Below, piece after piece: positions 47,467 through 59,455 of a stretch of 64,000 nucleotides of DNA. The stretch lies in contig NC_049991.1 of NCBI RefSeq assembly GCF_000003815.2, positions 453,039 to 517,038 of the forward strand. The letters are read 5' to 3'. How positions within the stretch are numbered: position 1 is the stretch's first letter; every line of letters starts with the position of its first letter. The translations under genes and the position numbers were made by a program. A model generated the notes under the pieces. It saw only the letters and a list, made by a program, of their open reading frames with translations. It ran no database searches and was not told the DNA's origin. This DNA is from Branchiostoma floridae (lineage: Eukaryota; Chordata; Leptocardii; Amphioxiformes; Branchiostomatidae).

Positions 47467-48349
47467 GCGCCTGTGTGGGTTCACATGTTTGTAAAAAGAA
47501 TGTTTGTAAAAAGAATCCTCTCTTTTCTTACAACTTTTCACAGGCAATTTCTTTTCGCTAGCACATAAAAATACTATTTGTACTTGCAGGGACATTTTTT
47601 GTAAAAAAAAATTCGAAGAGGATAATTCAAGACAGGAATACTAGTAACAGGTTTTCGTGATTTGATGTACAAAATGAAATACAAATTCTGCGAATTGGGA
47701 GATCATTTGCATAATTGATGACAATATTCTGTCATAGCAGTCTTTACGTATCTCTTGTCCCGAACATGATACGGTTTTGATATTCGGGTGGCATGTAGCT
47801 TTTCACGTCAGACCAAGGTTGAGCAAGTTTCAGCCCCTAACATTGAATTCTGAAACTGCATGGGCATTTTTGTGAAAACATTCCAAAGAAGTAATAGGAT
47901 AACTGAAGAAAGGAACAACGGATTTCCATTATTTTGGGCATTAAATTCTCGGTATCCAAAGGGTTTTTGTGTACCTTCCAACCTTGTAAAGGCTAAATGT
48001 CTGATAACGTTAGTCACTCTACTGCTGTCGCTGGCTTATAGACCCTACTGTCAGCGAGAAATTGTGCCCGACGTTGCATGTAAGATCGTTTAAGGCGACA
48101 CGGATGTGTGCGAGCCCGAAATGTCAAAGATCAGGTGATCTTGTTTAAGTGGGCGAGGTTTCCGTGTCTGGGGGCAGCGTGCGTCAAAAAGGATGCAGCT
48201 TCTAGAAACCACAGGTTTGGCCACCGTCTTGCCAGACAGCAGTAACATCACTACGCCTGCACGTGGTCTCACACAACAGAGTCTGTAGGATGTCCTGCTT
48301 CGAGTGTCAACAAATTAACACTGGGGTGCGACTAGTTTGCGACCGTTTA

Positions 48350-48525
48350 GGCCCGGTTCACACGAGGAAAATTTCTGGTCGTAAGTCTTTTGACATACAA
48401 CTTTGTCGTCCGTCTTTGACGCGGTTTTTGCTTCGTGTGAACAGACCCCGCGGCGTCGGCGACAGGTATTATATGGCCCGGCCGCCGGGCGGGAGGTCTG
48501 CGGTTCTCCTCGTGTGAATAGAAAC
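48350..48525. mobile_element. Possible MITE with TTCACACGAGG ends
   Basis: GGTTCACACGAGGAAAATT near 48355 and CTCCTCGTGTGAATAG near 48508 are inverted. The interior is GC-rich (GGCCGCCGGGCGGG). The ends are short and the target duplication is unclear. Confidence 0.4.
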
Positions 48526-48718
48526 GCGTCGTCCTAACCTCTCGGCTCCGGCTTGTCGGCTGCAGGAGGTGATGGGTCATACGTAAATTGTTTTCTTCCG
48601 CGGTTTCTGAACCCATGCTACTCCTGTCAAACATGTTCATCTTCCCAATATTTGTTGCACAACCCGCCGTACGTGCAACTGCGTGCTGTCTACGTACAAA
48701 AACTCGGGCAATCTTTTT

Positions 48719-49380
48719 ACCTCCGTGAAAAATGGGAGGTAACGTTTTGTGTGTGTGTGTGTCTGTCTGTCTGTCTGTCTGTCTGTGTGTTTGTGTTTGT
48801 GTTTCCGAATATTTGTGGTCATCATAACTTTTTGAACCTCTTGATGGAGTACGATGACATTTGGTATGTGGATGGGGGTTTGAAAGACGAAGGTCAAGGT
48901 TGATTTTGGGCCTCCTTGTGTGTGAATCTAAATCTTTTACCTGGACATGCTTAATCTCCAAGCAGATCCTACGGTAGCATAAGACAGTATCAAAAGCTGC
49001 CAGAGGAGTGAGGCCGGCTTAGGAGTGTGTTTTGCTACCGGGGATCTGCCTCCACTGAAACAGGGAGGAGCATTTCTATTCAACAATGGTGTTGCTGCCC
49101 CACCCTGTTGCCATGTGCTGATTATTGGTAGCGAAACACACTCCTAAGCCGGCCTCACTCCTCTGGCAGCTTTTGATACTGTCTTATGCTACCGTAGGAT
49201 CTGCTTGGAGATTAGGACATGCTATGGTCTTGATTTTTTGGTGACAGATAGCTTGTGATGTAAGGAAGAAGTGGTGTATGTTTGGGCCCCCAGCAGCTTG
49301 CTCTGGAACTTCATGAGCGTTTTTGTCAAAATCTTCCAAGGAGCATAACGGAACATCGGAATGATGGATTTCCATGATAT
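48719..49380. repeat. Dispersed repeat with (GT)n head, interrupted by a MITE
   Basis: Same order of motifs as 27200-27500: (GT)n at 48746-48800, GAATATTTGTGGTCATCATA, TTGGTATGTGGAT, then after the insertion CATGCTATGGTCTTGATTTT. It gives the empty-site sequence for the element at 48951-49214. Confidence 0.65.
48951..49214. mobile_element. hAT-like MITE with about 88-base inverted arms and 8-base target duplication
   Basis: The arms start TAATCTCCAAGCAGATCCTA and agree over about 88 bases with a single mismatch seen. The flanks are GGACATGC at 48943-48950 and 49215-49222. The related repeat at 27200-27500 shows the uninterrupted site (ACATGCTATGG). An 8-base duplication is the mark of hAT elements. 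It is 264 bases and non-coding. Confidence 0.8.
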
Positions 49381-49889
49381 TTGGTATGCAAGTACCTGTG
49401 GCAGAAATTTACATAATGAAGTGCAAATTATGCAAATGTGGACTTAATTTGCATACTTAATGAGGAAATCTATATTTGCAGTGTTTTCCAATATACGACT
49501 CAAATACATGTAACATGTGTAGTTTGTGGAAGGTGGAAGATTAGCAGATACCAATTATGCAAATAACTCCCTAATTTGCATGAGTAATGTGAAAGTGTCA
49601 TAACTATTCTAAGTACATGTAGTAAATGATTGGACTGTCAACATTGTGACCTGTGTAACATGTGTCATTTAGTTAAAGGTGTACATAACCAGGCATGAAT
49701 TATATAGATTTGCATAATCAAAATATATTTTTGTTCATTGTGGGTACTTGTACCTGTGTACTGGTGGTTCGTTAAATGTACCAGGGATAGTAACATTGCT
49801 ATAGGTTTAGGGTGCCGGTTAGAAAGCCTTTATTGTTCAGCAATGCAGTTGCAGTGGGTTAGCAAGGGGTGGTCCTTAGATCTGAGACA

Positions 49890-50565
49890 CCATGGAGCGG
49901 TTCGTAAATCAAGGAAAGGAAATTGGCCCAGAAGGTGTTAAGCTGCAAGAGTTTGTGGAGAAGGCTTCAAGCAACATTACAACTGGAGATAGCACAGAGG
50001 GATATGGAGAAGGAGGAAATTGCTCAGGAACGTGAGGAAAAAAAGCACCAACTCGAGGCTGAAGAAACTAAGAGGTAGCATGAGGAGGAAATAGAAGCAC
50101 TTAAACTAAAAAGCAGATGGAGCATGCCCACTATGCAAAGGAAACCGCACCCCGGCTGAAGACAGAATATGTAATATTCGTAATTGCGAAGAGGAGAGAA
50201 GAGACTCGGGAACTATATTACGGCTGATACCAGGCTACAGAATATGGTGACTCAGACTCCGGAAGTGCCTAGGCTAATTATAAGGCAAAAAGCCCAGTCT
50301 ACCATGCTTCGAGGAAGGGGAGTACATAGATAGATAATCTCCACAGATTCGAGCGGTTTGCACGGGCAAGTAAATGGAATGAAAATACCTGGGCGCTGCA
50401 CCTCAGCACGTTACTGATCAGTGTACAGTAGACTGTCGGATGACGACGCCAGCGACTACAATAAGGTCAAGGAGGCAGCGCTCAAGCGTTATCAGTTGAC
50501 GGAGACCGGATTTCCCTTGAAATTCCGTAATGAGGTCCCGCAAGATGGAGAGAGTCCGGACTAGT
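49890..50565 (+). pseudogene. Degraded LTR-retrotransposon (gypsy-type) gag fragment
   Basis: The plus-strand translation shows a charged Glu/Lys-rich stretch, then pieces such as FERFARASKWNENTWALHL and YNKVKEAALKRYQLTETGF, a pattern known from gypsy-family gag proteins. Stop codons and frameshifts break it (for example near 50075 and 50425). No LTR, protease or polymerase part is visible nearby, so it is a dead fragment. Confidence 0.6.
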
Positions 50566-51224
50566 TTTTGTATGTTTTTATTACATTTTTTTCTCATCCG
50601 TTCTGAAATTCAACCTTTAAGAAAAAAAAATACGCAAAAGTTTGTAAAAAAACAGTGTGTCAGTTGGCTTGTTCTTTTTCACAGTTACAAATGACAAATG
50701 TTGCAATAGTCCTATCAAGGAACAAAGCAGGTTTACACAATTTCTTCATTAATCATGCAAGTTATATTCCGATTTGTACAGTTAATATTTAACTACATGT
50801 ATATGAAGCATCACTTAAGCTGTCAACAGACCAAAACTCAATCCCCCCTTAAGTCTGGCACTAAATCGGCCCCTACAAATCTCAAACAAGCTGCTAGGTG
50901 GTACAAACCTACACCGTTTACTCTCGGCACCATGAGCTATCTACCACTTAAAAATCATGACCACAGCATGTCCAGAACTCGAAATATTAAATCTGAAAAA
51001 GAGAGATATAACCTTGGCGAAGGTAAATATAACCTTGGCGAAGGTAATTAGGACGCAGCGCCGCCGCCAACGTGCCGCAGCTTTATTGAGATACCTGCTA
51101 ACCCTACGTGCATGGTACTGGAAAGGGTTGTAGTCTTTAGTACAGGACGTCAAGCTGTGGTCCACTATTCACTGTGCTTGTCAAAAAGAGCTTGGGGAAT
51201 TTCCACGGTACCTGTAAATGTACT

Positions 51225-51725
51225 GCACATAGTGTTTGTCGTCTCTGTCATGACCAGTGGAAGAATAGCTCTTCAGTGAGGTAAACTGGACCGATTTTCA
51301 GTTTAGTTTTAAGGGGCAAGTTGTGGAGGCCTACAGAAAGGCATTGGCTATGCGTTACGTTCAAGTCAGTATGCTGGCTTTGGCAGGCCTACATAAGACT
51401 AACATTAAGCGAAGCGACGAATGAACCAATTGCGATCTACATAATTTAGATGGTCATGATTTATGTGGCATCGAAATGGTGGAATCAAAATGAATACGGT
51501 ATACGTAAAAGATCATGAAAATCCGCACCAAACAGCTTATAGGATGCAACTAAGTCTGTCCTTAGTGCTGAACATCATCAATACAGGAACAACTAAGTCT
51601 GTCTTTGGTGTTGAACATCATTAATACATGAGCTGTCCATGGTGCTGAACACCATCAATATATGAGCAACTAAGTCTGTCCTTGGTGCTGAACACTTTCA
51701 ATATATGAGCAACTAAGTCTATTCT
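51225..51725 (+). repeat. Dispersed repeat with about 43-base tandem tail
   Basis: The body (AGCTCTTCAGTGAG, GGCATTGGCTATGCG, GCTGGCTTTGGCAGGC, ACGGTATACGTAAAAGATCA) is matched at 62030-62340. The tail repeats AACTAAGTCTGTCCTTGG-type units with TGCTGAACA. It lies upstream of the gene, with no coding. Confidence 0.7.
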
Positions 51726-52555
51726 TTGTGCTGAGCACTTTCTTGACCAATCACAGACCAGTAATCTTTTTCACCTGTGTTGGGCACGCGTTTGTTAGCT
51801 TGTCTAGACGACGGCATTGTCATTCGATTCTTGAGTCATGCGAGACCGTAACCACTTCGTCTCGCACCGCCGTACGCAGAACTATCTACAAACGGCATGG
51901 GGCACAAGGGTTGCCGACGACAGACACCAACCTTTACAGCAGGTGTTTCACGATAACATCCCGGGAGATATCGTTTTATACGTTGAGGCAGACGACAAGT
52001 TCTGCTTATCTATGTAGGTGGACTTTATCAATTATTGCTGTTTATCAGAGGTGCCCAGTTCTAATTGTGTGTCACTTTTCCACTTACCGTTGGGCAGCCG
52101 TTGAACTTTTTTTTCGTTTGTTGCAGCGGTACGAGACAGCTAACGCGAGCCCGTCTCTTCTATCGGAATCGCACCGTATGGAAAACAAGTGCTTTTAAAA
52201 AAGCTGGCATTTTGCCAATGTTTGCGTGTGTGAACGTTTTTTTCTAGTCATTAGAATGTCATATAAATAGAACAGAGTAACTAAACCTGATATTGGCGCA
52301 TGGAGAGATTCACATATGTGCCTGAATCTAGATCTAGACGCCACCTGTTAAAATTTGCGTGAACTGCAGCAAATTTCACTACACTGCCTGTTTTTGAGTG
52401 AGCTCTGTTGCGGGGCATTTTTAAGTTGTTTTTTTTTAATTTTTATTTCTGTTCGGCAAAAAAACGAAGCGGCGAATCCGTTAACCAAAGAAATAAATTG
52501 GTGTGGCCAAATGGATGTAAAAATTAGTATTTTAATGTTGTAAAAAAGAAAAAAA

Positions 52556-52632
52556 AAAATCTACTTCCCCGGATTCGAACCGGGTGCATTGGTTTAGAAT
52601 GCGTAAACTTTAACCACTGCGCCAGTGCGAAC
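52556..52632 (-). pseudogene. tRNA-like sequence (degenerate, Pol III box A and B)
   Basis: The minus strand has box A TGGCGCAGTGG, box B GGTTCGAATCC in a perfect 5-base T stem (CCCGG/CCGGG), and a run of T just after the 3' end. A GTTTA/TAAAC anticodon-like stem can be drawn, but the acceptor arms (TTCGCAC and GAAGTAG) do not pair. A working tRNA is therefore unlikely. It may be a tRNA pseudogene or a SINE head. Confidence 0.5.
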
Positions 52633-53132
52633 ATGTTAAAGAAATGCCAGTTTTAACAGGTATAGAAATGTTTGGCATAGATTGAACAGGTCCGTTCATC
52701 TCAACATCACTCCATCACCCCATCACAACGGCGACTACTATGGATAGAAGGCATTTTGCGACTGCAAGTCGCAAAATGCAAAAATATCTACCGGTACTTC
52801 ACGACACGTTCCGGGAGACATCGGGAGAATCTCCGGGTTCAATTTTGAGGAGATCTGCGGTGTTCAAAACAGCAGGCTGACGACTAGGTATTCCCCAGGC
52901 ATTTGACAAGGTATAGAAGCTGTGTATGTGTTGGAAGTATACAGGCTTTTCATTTAACGTCATCTGCGCCATGTTGGATTACAGCGTACGTCTGTTAACC
53001 ACACGAAGATTCTACTGTTTAATTCAATTACCCGTCAATATGGTCGTCGGATTATTCAAATTACGATCAGTATGACGGCATTGAAAATCCTGCATTCATG
53101 AGGAAAAATACTAGTAATATGTAGTCATCATC

Positions 53133-53571
53133 AGATATTTATTTGTAGGACAGCAGTATTTGTCAAGAGGCCACATTCATTAATTTTATAGTTTCAATTT
53201 CTGTGTAGGAACTCTGACAGCAGAAGTCGGGACTGCAGAATCAGTGAACAGTTTTGAAACACGGTTGGACCTGTGCTGGGGGAAGAAGGAGTACTGCGTG
53301 TGACAGGAGGGTGACACGACAGGAAGCAAAGCCTAATTCACCTAGGAATCCTGCAAGGTATCCCCACAAGGTAAATATTGATAAGTAGTAGTATCAGCGG
53401 TTCTAATTGTGTATCACATTTAACCAATGGACAGTCGTTGAGCCTTTGCTGGTTGTTGCAGCGGTGGTGAATCAGCTGATGAATGTCTGTTTGTTTTTTT
53501 TACCCAAATCACAGCAAAATTCATGTCTGGACGCACTAAGAGAGGAGCTGGATAAGGGAGGTGCCACGCAG
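53133..53571. repeat. Direct duplication, copy 1 (about 440 bases)
   Basis: It pairs with 53764-54206, a shift of about 631 bases. Shared text includes TTTATTTGTAGGACAGC, AGAATCAGTGAACAGTTTTG and TTGATAAGTAGTAGTATCAG. Each copy has a splice-acceptor-like TGTAG/GAACTCT and a donor-like CACAAG/GTAAAT on the plus strand. Confidence 0.8.
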
Positions 53572-53763
53572 CAGCGTCACTGAAGGTGTTTCTCGACATC
53601 AGTGCATCACCAAGCCAAGAAGGCACCAAGCCCAACACGTAGGGTGTTTTTCTGAATTCAGAGTAAAGCGGTTTTGGAACCCCGCATAAAGACACTCATT
53701 ACAATAATTCTATTACGTAACTCTGCATGACTGGTTACCATTTCCACTCCTGGTGGGGCATAA

Positions 53764-54206
53764 AGATATTTATTTGTAGGACAGCGGTCTTTGTCAAAAT
53801 AACACATTTCATTAATTTTACCGTTCCAATTTCTGTATAGGAACTCTTACAGCAAAAGTCGTCACTGCAGAATCAGTGAACAGTTATGAAACACGGTTGG
53901 ACCTGTGCTGGGGGAAGAAGGAGTGCTGTGTGTGACAGGAGGCCTAGGGTGACACGACAGGCAGCAAAGCCTAATTCACCTAGGAATCCTGCAAGGTATC
54001 CCCACAAGGTAAATATTGATAAGTAGTAGTATCAGCGGTTCTAATTGTGTATCACAACCAATGGACAGTCGTTGAGCCTTTGCTGGTTGTTGCAGCGGTG
54101 GTGAATCAGCTGATGAATGTCTGTTGTTTTTTTTACCAAAATCACAGTAAAATTCATGTCTGGACGCACTAAGGGAGGAGCTGGATAAGGCAGGTGCCAG
54201 GCAGCT
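53764..54206. repeat. Direct duplication, copy 2 (about 440 bases)
   Basis: Partner of 53133-53571 with small differences (for example GGCCTAGGGTGACACG carries an insert). It ends where the 163-base repeat element begins. Confidence 0.8.
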
Positions 54207-54209
54207 TGT

Positions 54210-55090
54210 TATATTTCAGCCATACCATAGGTATGGTGAAATATATTGTATTCGTAATGTTTCTTCTTTCTTTCTCCTGTCAAATCTTCAGAACACGGTA
54301 TCTCCGTTGTTCCTGAACCGAATGACTTGAAATTTGGCACAAGGGTAGAGTGGGCCAATACCCTCGGGCGTTTTTTTCATTTTTTCCATATCTGTCTCTT
54401 AAATGATTTTATTAAGGTTTTTTGGTCATCTTAAGACCAAATCTGTATATTTGGGCCCCCTGTACCCTGGTATTATAACCGAATGAGCTGAAATTTGGCA
54501 CAGATGTGCCTTGATAAGTCCCCCATATAGATTCAATATCAGTTTTGGTGTACAGTACAACAAAATGCTTATTTTTGCGATTTTTTGACCAATTTTTGAC
54601 CAAAAAAGGACACTTTTGGCCCCTGTACCCTGGTATTACAACCAAATGAGCTGAAATTTGACAGAGATGTGCCTTGATAATGCCCCCATATAAATTTAAG
54701 AACACTTTTGGTGTACAGTACAACAAAATGCTTATTTTTGCGATTTTTTGACCAATTTTTGACCAAAAAAGGACACTTTTGGCTCCTGTACCTTGGTATT
54801 GCAACCGAATGAGCTGAAATTTGACACAGATGTGCCTTGATAATCCCTTCATATAAATTCAACAACACTTTTGGTGTACAGTGCAACAAAATGCTTATTT
54901 TTGCGATTTTTGGCCAATTTTTGACCAAAAAATGACACTTTTGGCTCCTGTACCCTGGTATTACAATTAAATGACCTGAAATTTGGTATAGATAGGCATT
55001 AGATACTTGGTAACAAGATTCAAGTAAAATTTTTGACATAAACAACTTTAAAATGATTAATTTTGGCACTTTTCTGGGGGGAAATTTGTT
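54210..55090. repeat. Repeat element with 163-base tandem units
   Basis: CTGTACC(C/T)TGGTATT recurs at about 54460, 54623, 54786 and 54948, a 163-base period. Units share GCTGAAATTTG, GATGTGCCTTGATAA and CTTATTTTTGCGATTTTT. A partial unit appears at about 55590. Minus-strand ORFs (54412-55186) switch frame between units and are not supported as coding. Confidence 0.8.
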
Positions 55091-55249
55091 TTCTTTTGGC
55101 CTCCTGACGTGACCTTCCGTGACCCCGCACAGAGCCACACCTGTGCGCGTCAGCCGGAGAGTTAATTGAATCAAAGACCTAGCCAATCAGCGAAGAGGAG
55201 GCCAAAGGCTAATTAATATTCATAAGCGGGGCCTCATGATCCCGTATAT

Positions 55250-55345
55250 AGCAGTGTTCCCGCCAGGGGGAGCAAAGCCCGCCTAAGGCTCTCGCATTTT
55301 AGACTATTCAGAAGGCTTTATATTGTATCAGTTCTTAGGGGCATA
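55250..55345. mobile_element. Fragment related to the 1175-2777 element (opposite strand)
   Basis: The reverse complement contains AAAGCCTTCTGAATAG and CTAAAATGCGAGAGC, and GGCGGGAACA lies nearby. These match 1369-1480 in content and order. No inverted ends were found. Confidence 0.45.
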
Positions 55346-57214
55346 GTATATCTTAGGGGCGATATCTATGATAATCGCAGCAGTCACTTAACTTCTCTTC
55401 AGGAGTTTAGCGTAACACTGTTTCAGGTCAAACCGTCAAAGGCAACTAAAAACAAACTTTAACGTTACTGAGTTCAACAGTACTTATAACTTGTTATCCG
55501 AAGTTGAAACGCTAGCGATGGTATTTTCGCTGCGCTGTTAGCTCCGTGCGACTGTTGTTGACGGTCTTATAACGGTATATTTTGCACCCCTGTACCCTGG
55601 TATGAGTAACATTTGGTATAGATAGGCATAATATAGTTGGTAAAATGATCCAAGTAAAATTTTTGGCATAAAGTACTGTAAAAGGCTTAATTACAGCACT
55701 TTTTTTAGGGGAAATTGGTTCTTTCGTATCCATATCTACGATAATCGTAGCAGTCACTTACTTCTCTTCAGCAGTTTGACTTTAAAATATTTCGGGTCAA
55801 AGCTTCAAAGACAACTAAAACCTCATAAACGACAAACTTTACTTAGGTCAACAGTATACAAAAATATTGTACGGGTTGCCATCCTTAGTTGAAGCGCTTA
55901 TTTATAGCGCTAGTATCTTCGCTGCGCCGTTAGCCGCCGTGCGACTTTTGTTGACGGTCTGATATCCCTACGTCGCCGCCTCGCTGATATTCCCACGGAC
56001 ATGTTTAAAAAAAAATACCCAGCAAAAAACGCTGTTCTGCGTCAAATTCTATTCTATAAAACTCAGTGTTACAGTCTAAATATTTTGTAGAAGCACCGCT
56101 GTAGGAAAGAAGGTCCAAGCAATGTAAAACATCACGTAGCATGAAGTTCGCTGTCAACTGGCACACAGCACATGACTGTTTGAAACTCTAAGTCTAATCA
56201 ACAGCCGTGTTTGATTGATAGCCGGCGGTCCTATGATGAAGTCGGCGAAAGGTGCGTTAGTTAGAAAATCTGCGTTTAGTTTTGATACGTAATTATAAGT
56301 TAGACAGTGGCGAGAATGATTATTTTCTCATCAATATTTCTCTTCAGAATTATTTGAACTTAATTGTACATCTAAACAATTGGCTTACCTGTGCAATGTT
56401 TATATGATTAATGATCAGTGTACTGAAATCATGTGTAACGTATGGCTCCTAGTCAATAGATCAGCATTTTCTCTATAGTGACCACCTGTCTATAGTGGCC
56501 ACATTTCCTAGTGCTGTTGTTGTTTGGCATAAACTTTGAACATTTAAATTGTAAGTAACTTTAAACTGCCAGAGTTTCAGCCCAATAAAACACTCTCAGC
56601 GCCAGGGTATGAACAGACTGACCAGACAGACGAAAATAAATCCTCGAACAAGGTTCAATCGTATCTTCCGGGTCTGGCAGGAAGTTGTTAAACTAAAATA
56701 AGAATAGGCTCGATGGTTGATTGCATACAAAGTAAAACAGTTTAACAGTTTTACAGCTTGAAGAAAACAAACGCTCCTACAGTACCTGCACCTGCTTGAT
56801 AATTATTAAATCGTATGCCCTACTTGAATAAAAAAAGTTCATTGCAATAATAAATGTACCCACATCACAAGGAGCTTATACTTTTTTAAACTTACACCTA
56901 GTTATCGTACTGAAAATTGTTAATGACATTACATGAAGTCATTCAACAATTTTCAGTCATGATGAAAATTTTCTGAATGGAAGGTGTGATTATTGTCATT
57001 TTCTGAAAAATAGAAGCAAGCTCTGTTTTTACCTGGAGTCAATTCACAATACCAGTCCACTTTGGGGGATAATGTACTGTTAAGAGGATGTTCCATTTTT
57101 GCGCAGGGGTGATTTGGAACAGTCCAATGTTGCGTGGGAAGGGGTATGGCTGAAATATGCTGTATTTGCTCTTAAGCAAATGTCGGCCTTTCTAGTTAAT
57201 TTCACTTCCTTGCA

Positions 57215-57364
57215 GTGGGAAGTTGCCGGGAAGGAGACATCTTCCAGAATCAACTACAGCTGCAATGGTGGGACTGATCCCGGTGAGAGGTTGTCTAATA
57301 CCAAGTACGCCATCTCCACAGCCAGAAGGCCGATGTTCGTGTGTACGCCATACCAGAGGACCTG
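57215..57364 (+). CDS. Weak candidate terminal exon on plus strand
   Basis: A good acceptor (TTTCACTTCCTTGCAG) is followed by an open stretch in phase 0, ending in TGA at 57362-57364 (WEVAGKETSSRIN to TPYQRT). Another frame reads ADVRVYAIPEDLKLLSSYIS before TAG at 57390, also protein-like, but it has stops upstream. AATAAA signals follow at about 58709 and 58993. No upstream exon was found with confidence, and the product is not recognised. Confidence 0.2.
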
Positions 57365-59015
57365 AAACTGTTAAGTTCTTACATATCTTAGGGTTTGATC
57401 GTTTAAAACGGAATCATCTTGCAGAAATGGGCTGGGATTGACTTGACATCGGCATGATAGGAAGTAAATGATCTGTGATGTTACATTCATAACTTTAGCT
57501 GATATTAAGATTCCCTTTGTCTACATGAGGCATTGTCGGCAGGGCTGATCAGTCTCTTGGTTGGTGGCGAGGTGCTTGAGTGTGTTTTGTTGACACCCTG
57601 AGTGATGTTGTTGGTAGGTGGCTAGGGCATTTTGTGAGTTGGGGCTTCTTTTGCACACGGTACCTCAGCCCGTTTCTGTGGTGTACAGGCCCGGTGTGTG
57701 GCTGGTTTGGCTTCTGTGACTGTGTTACTGATGGTTGAGATTGTGTTCGGAGTTACTGCGAAATTCAGTCCTTTAGAGAGCAGCGGTTTCCTGGATCTGT
57801 TGGCTTATGACGACTTGTGTTCTTCTACCATCTGTCGTCTTATCTGCCTTGTGTGATGGTCTAGGGCCGGGAACCTACTAGTAGACCATTACATAAGATG
57901 CCCTGTGTCGTAATCTTGGCTCCCGAACCAAGACGACGGCACAGGGCCAGAAAGGAAGACAGGTGGTTGAAGAGTGTAAGTTGTTGTGAGCTGACAGAAC
58001 CGGGAAGTCTCGGTTCGCTGAAGGACAGAACTTTGCAGTAACTTCGAATGCAGTCTCGGCCATGGACATGGTAACAGAAACCGAATCGGCCATACATCGG
58101 GCCTGAATACCGCAGGAACAGGCTGAAGCGCTGTGTGTAGAAGTGGCCACTGCTCTCAGAATGTCCTAACCCCCTACCAGCAGCATTACTCGGGGTGTCA
58201 TCAAAATGTACTCAACACCTTGCCGCTTATCAAGAGACCATGATTCTCTCCGCTGATAATGCTTCAGGTAGACAGATGGGATATTTCTAGGTTGAACCTA
58301 GAACTGAAACTACAATCACAAATCAAGTTACTTCCTGTCATGCCCCCATCAGTCTGTAGATGAAGTTCTTGTTTTCACAGAATACAAAGTGTACAATTTT
58401 ATATCCAACAAGTATGTTATATTCTATAGATACGCGTAGTTCAGCTTACTAAAAGTTACATCAAACATATGGATGTTTACAACAACTGTTCTGTTTTAGT
58501 AGACAACAATGTCCTCTGGTGTCTATCTGGCGTACTGTAAGCACCGGTGCCTCTGAGCAAGTTACATTGATATGTTTTCTATCAGCGCAAATAAAAAGTA
58601 GTCTTTTCTTTCTGAGTTAGGGACTGTTGCTTTTACAGTGTCAAACATTGTACGTACTGTGTTCTGATGGCGTCTGGATTTTTGACTGTAGGCAGTAGTC
58701 GTTGTTCAATAAATGCTATACACAGTTGAAATTGATGTATTTCTTGTATTCCTTCTATCAAGGCCTTTTGTTCTCGCTTACTCGTGTATTTTGTGGCTTT
58801 TCTAGTACAATACTAGCCACCTTGTCCACCTTGTCATAGAAAGTCATCTTGTCCAAGAAAACTAAGATCAAAATATTTTTTTTCCTTTTGTACTTGTAAT
58901 CTTTTTCTGTGATTAACGTTTGAAAATGTCATGTATAACCTGACCAACATATTGTACACTTTGTTCCCCAAATGTATCAAGAAATGTTATTGAATAAACA
59001 GTTTTAAAATCAGGT
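57365..59015 (+). other. Possible 3' UTR-like stretch
   Basis: AT-rich with AATAAA at about 58709 and 58993 and no frame of note. If the exon at 57215 is real this would be its 3' UTR, otherwise it is plain intergenic DNA. A short motif shared with 61900-61990 (CAGAAACC, GGACTGAAGCC) suggests some repeat content. Confidence 0.2.
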
Positions 59016-59221
59016 GTAGTTTTTATTGCTCTCTATTGATCAGTGAAATGATACGTACCTCCAACCAAAACCTCCAACTGCCGAAAATGGATGGTCCCTC
59101 TCTCTTACCTCCTAAAGTCTGTGAAATGGATGGTCCATTGGACTCCATTCCTTAACTTGAACTGAAGACCATCAAATGAATTGTACCTCTAGCTTTCCCA
59201 ACATGTGAAATTGTCCTCCCT

Positions 59222-59355
59222 NNNNNNNNNNNNNNNNNNNNNNNNNNNNNNNNNNNNNNNNNNNNNNNNNNNNNNNNNNNNNNNNNNNNNNNNNNNNNNN
59301 NNNNNNNNNNNNNNNNNNNNNNNNNNNNNNNNNNNNNNNNNNNNNNNNNNNNNNN
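59222..59355. other. Assembly gap (134 N)
   Basis: A run of N in otherwise unremarkable sequence. Confidence 0.95.
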
Positions 59356-59455
59356 TATCATTTACCAAAGTAGTATTATAGTTTGTTCTCATTAATCATT
59401 CAAAATGAGGTCATTATTTGCATAATTGATATTCATCGATATTCCTATCTTTCCG

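Noticed and set aside
47063-47568. ORFs spanning the N run and the GT microsatellite
   Set aside because: They depend on unknown bases and simple repeat composition.
54412-55186. Minus-strand ORFs with repeated protein text
   Set aside because: The 163-base period is not divisible by three, so the frame changes between units. This fits a non-coding tandem repeat.
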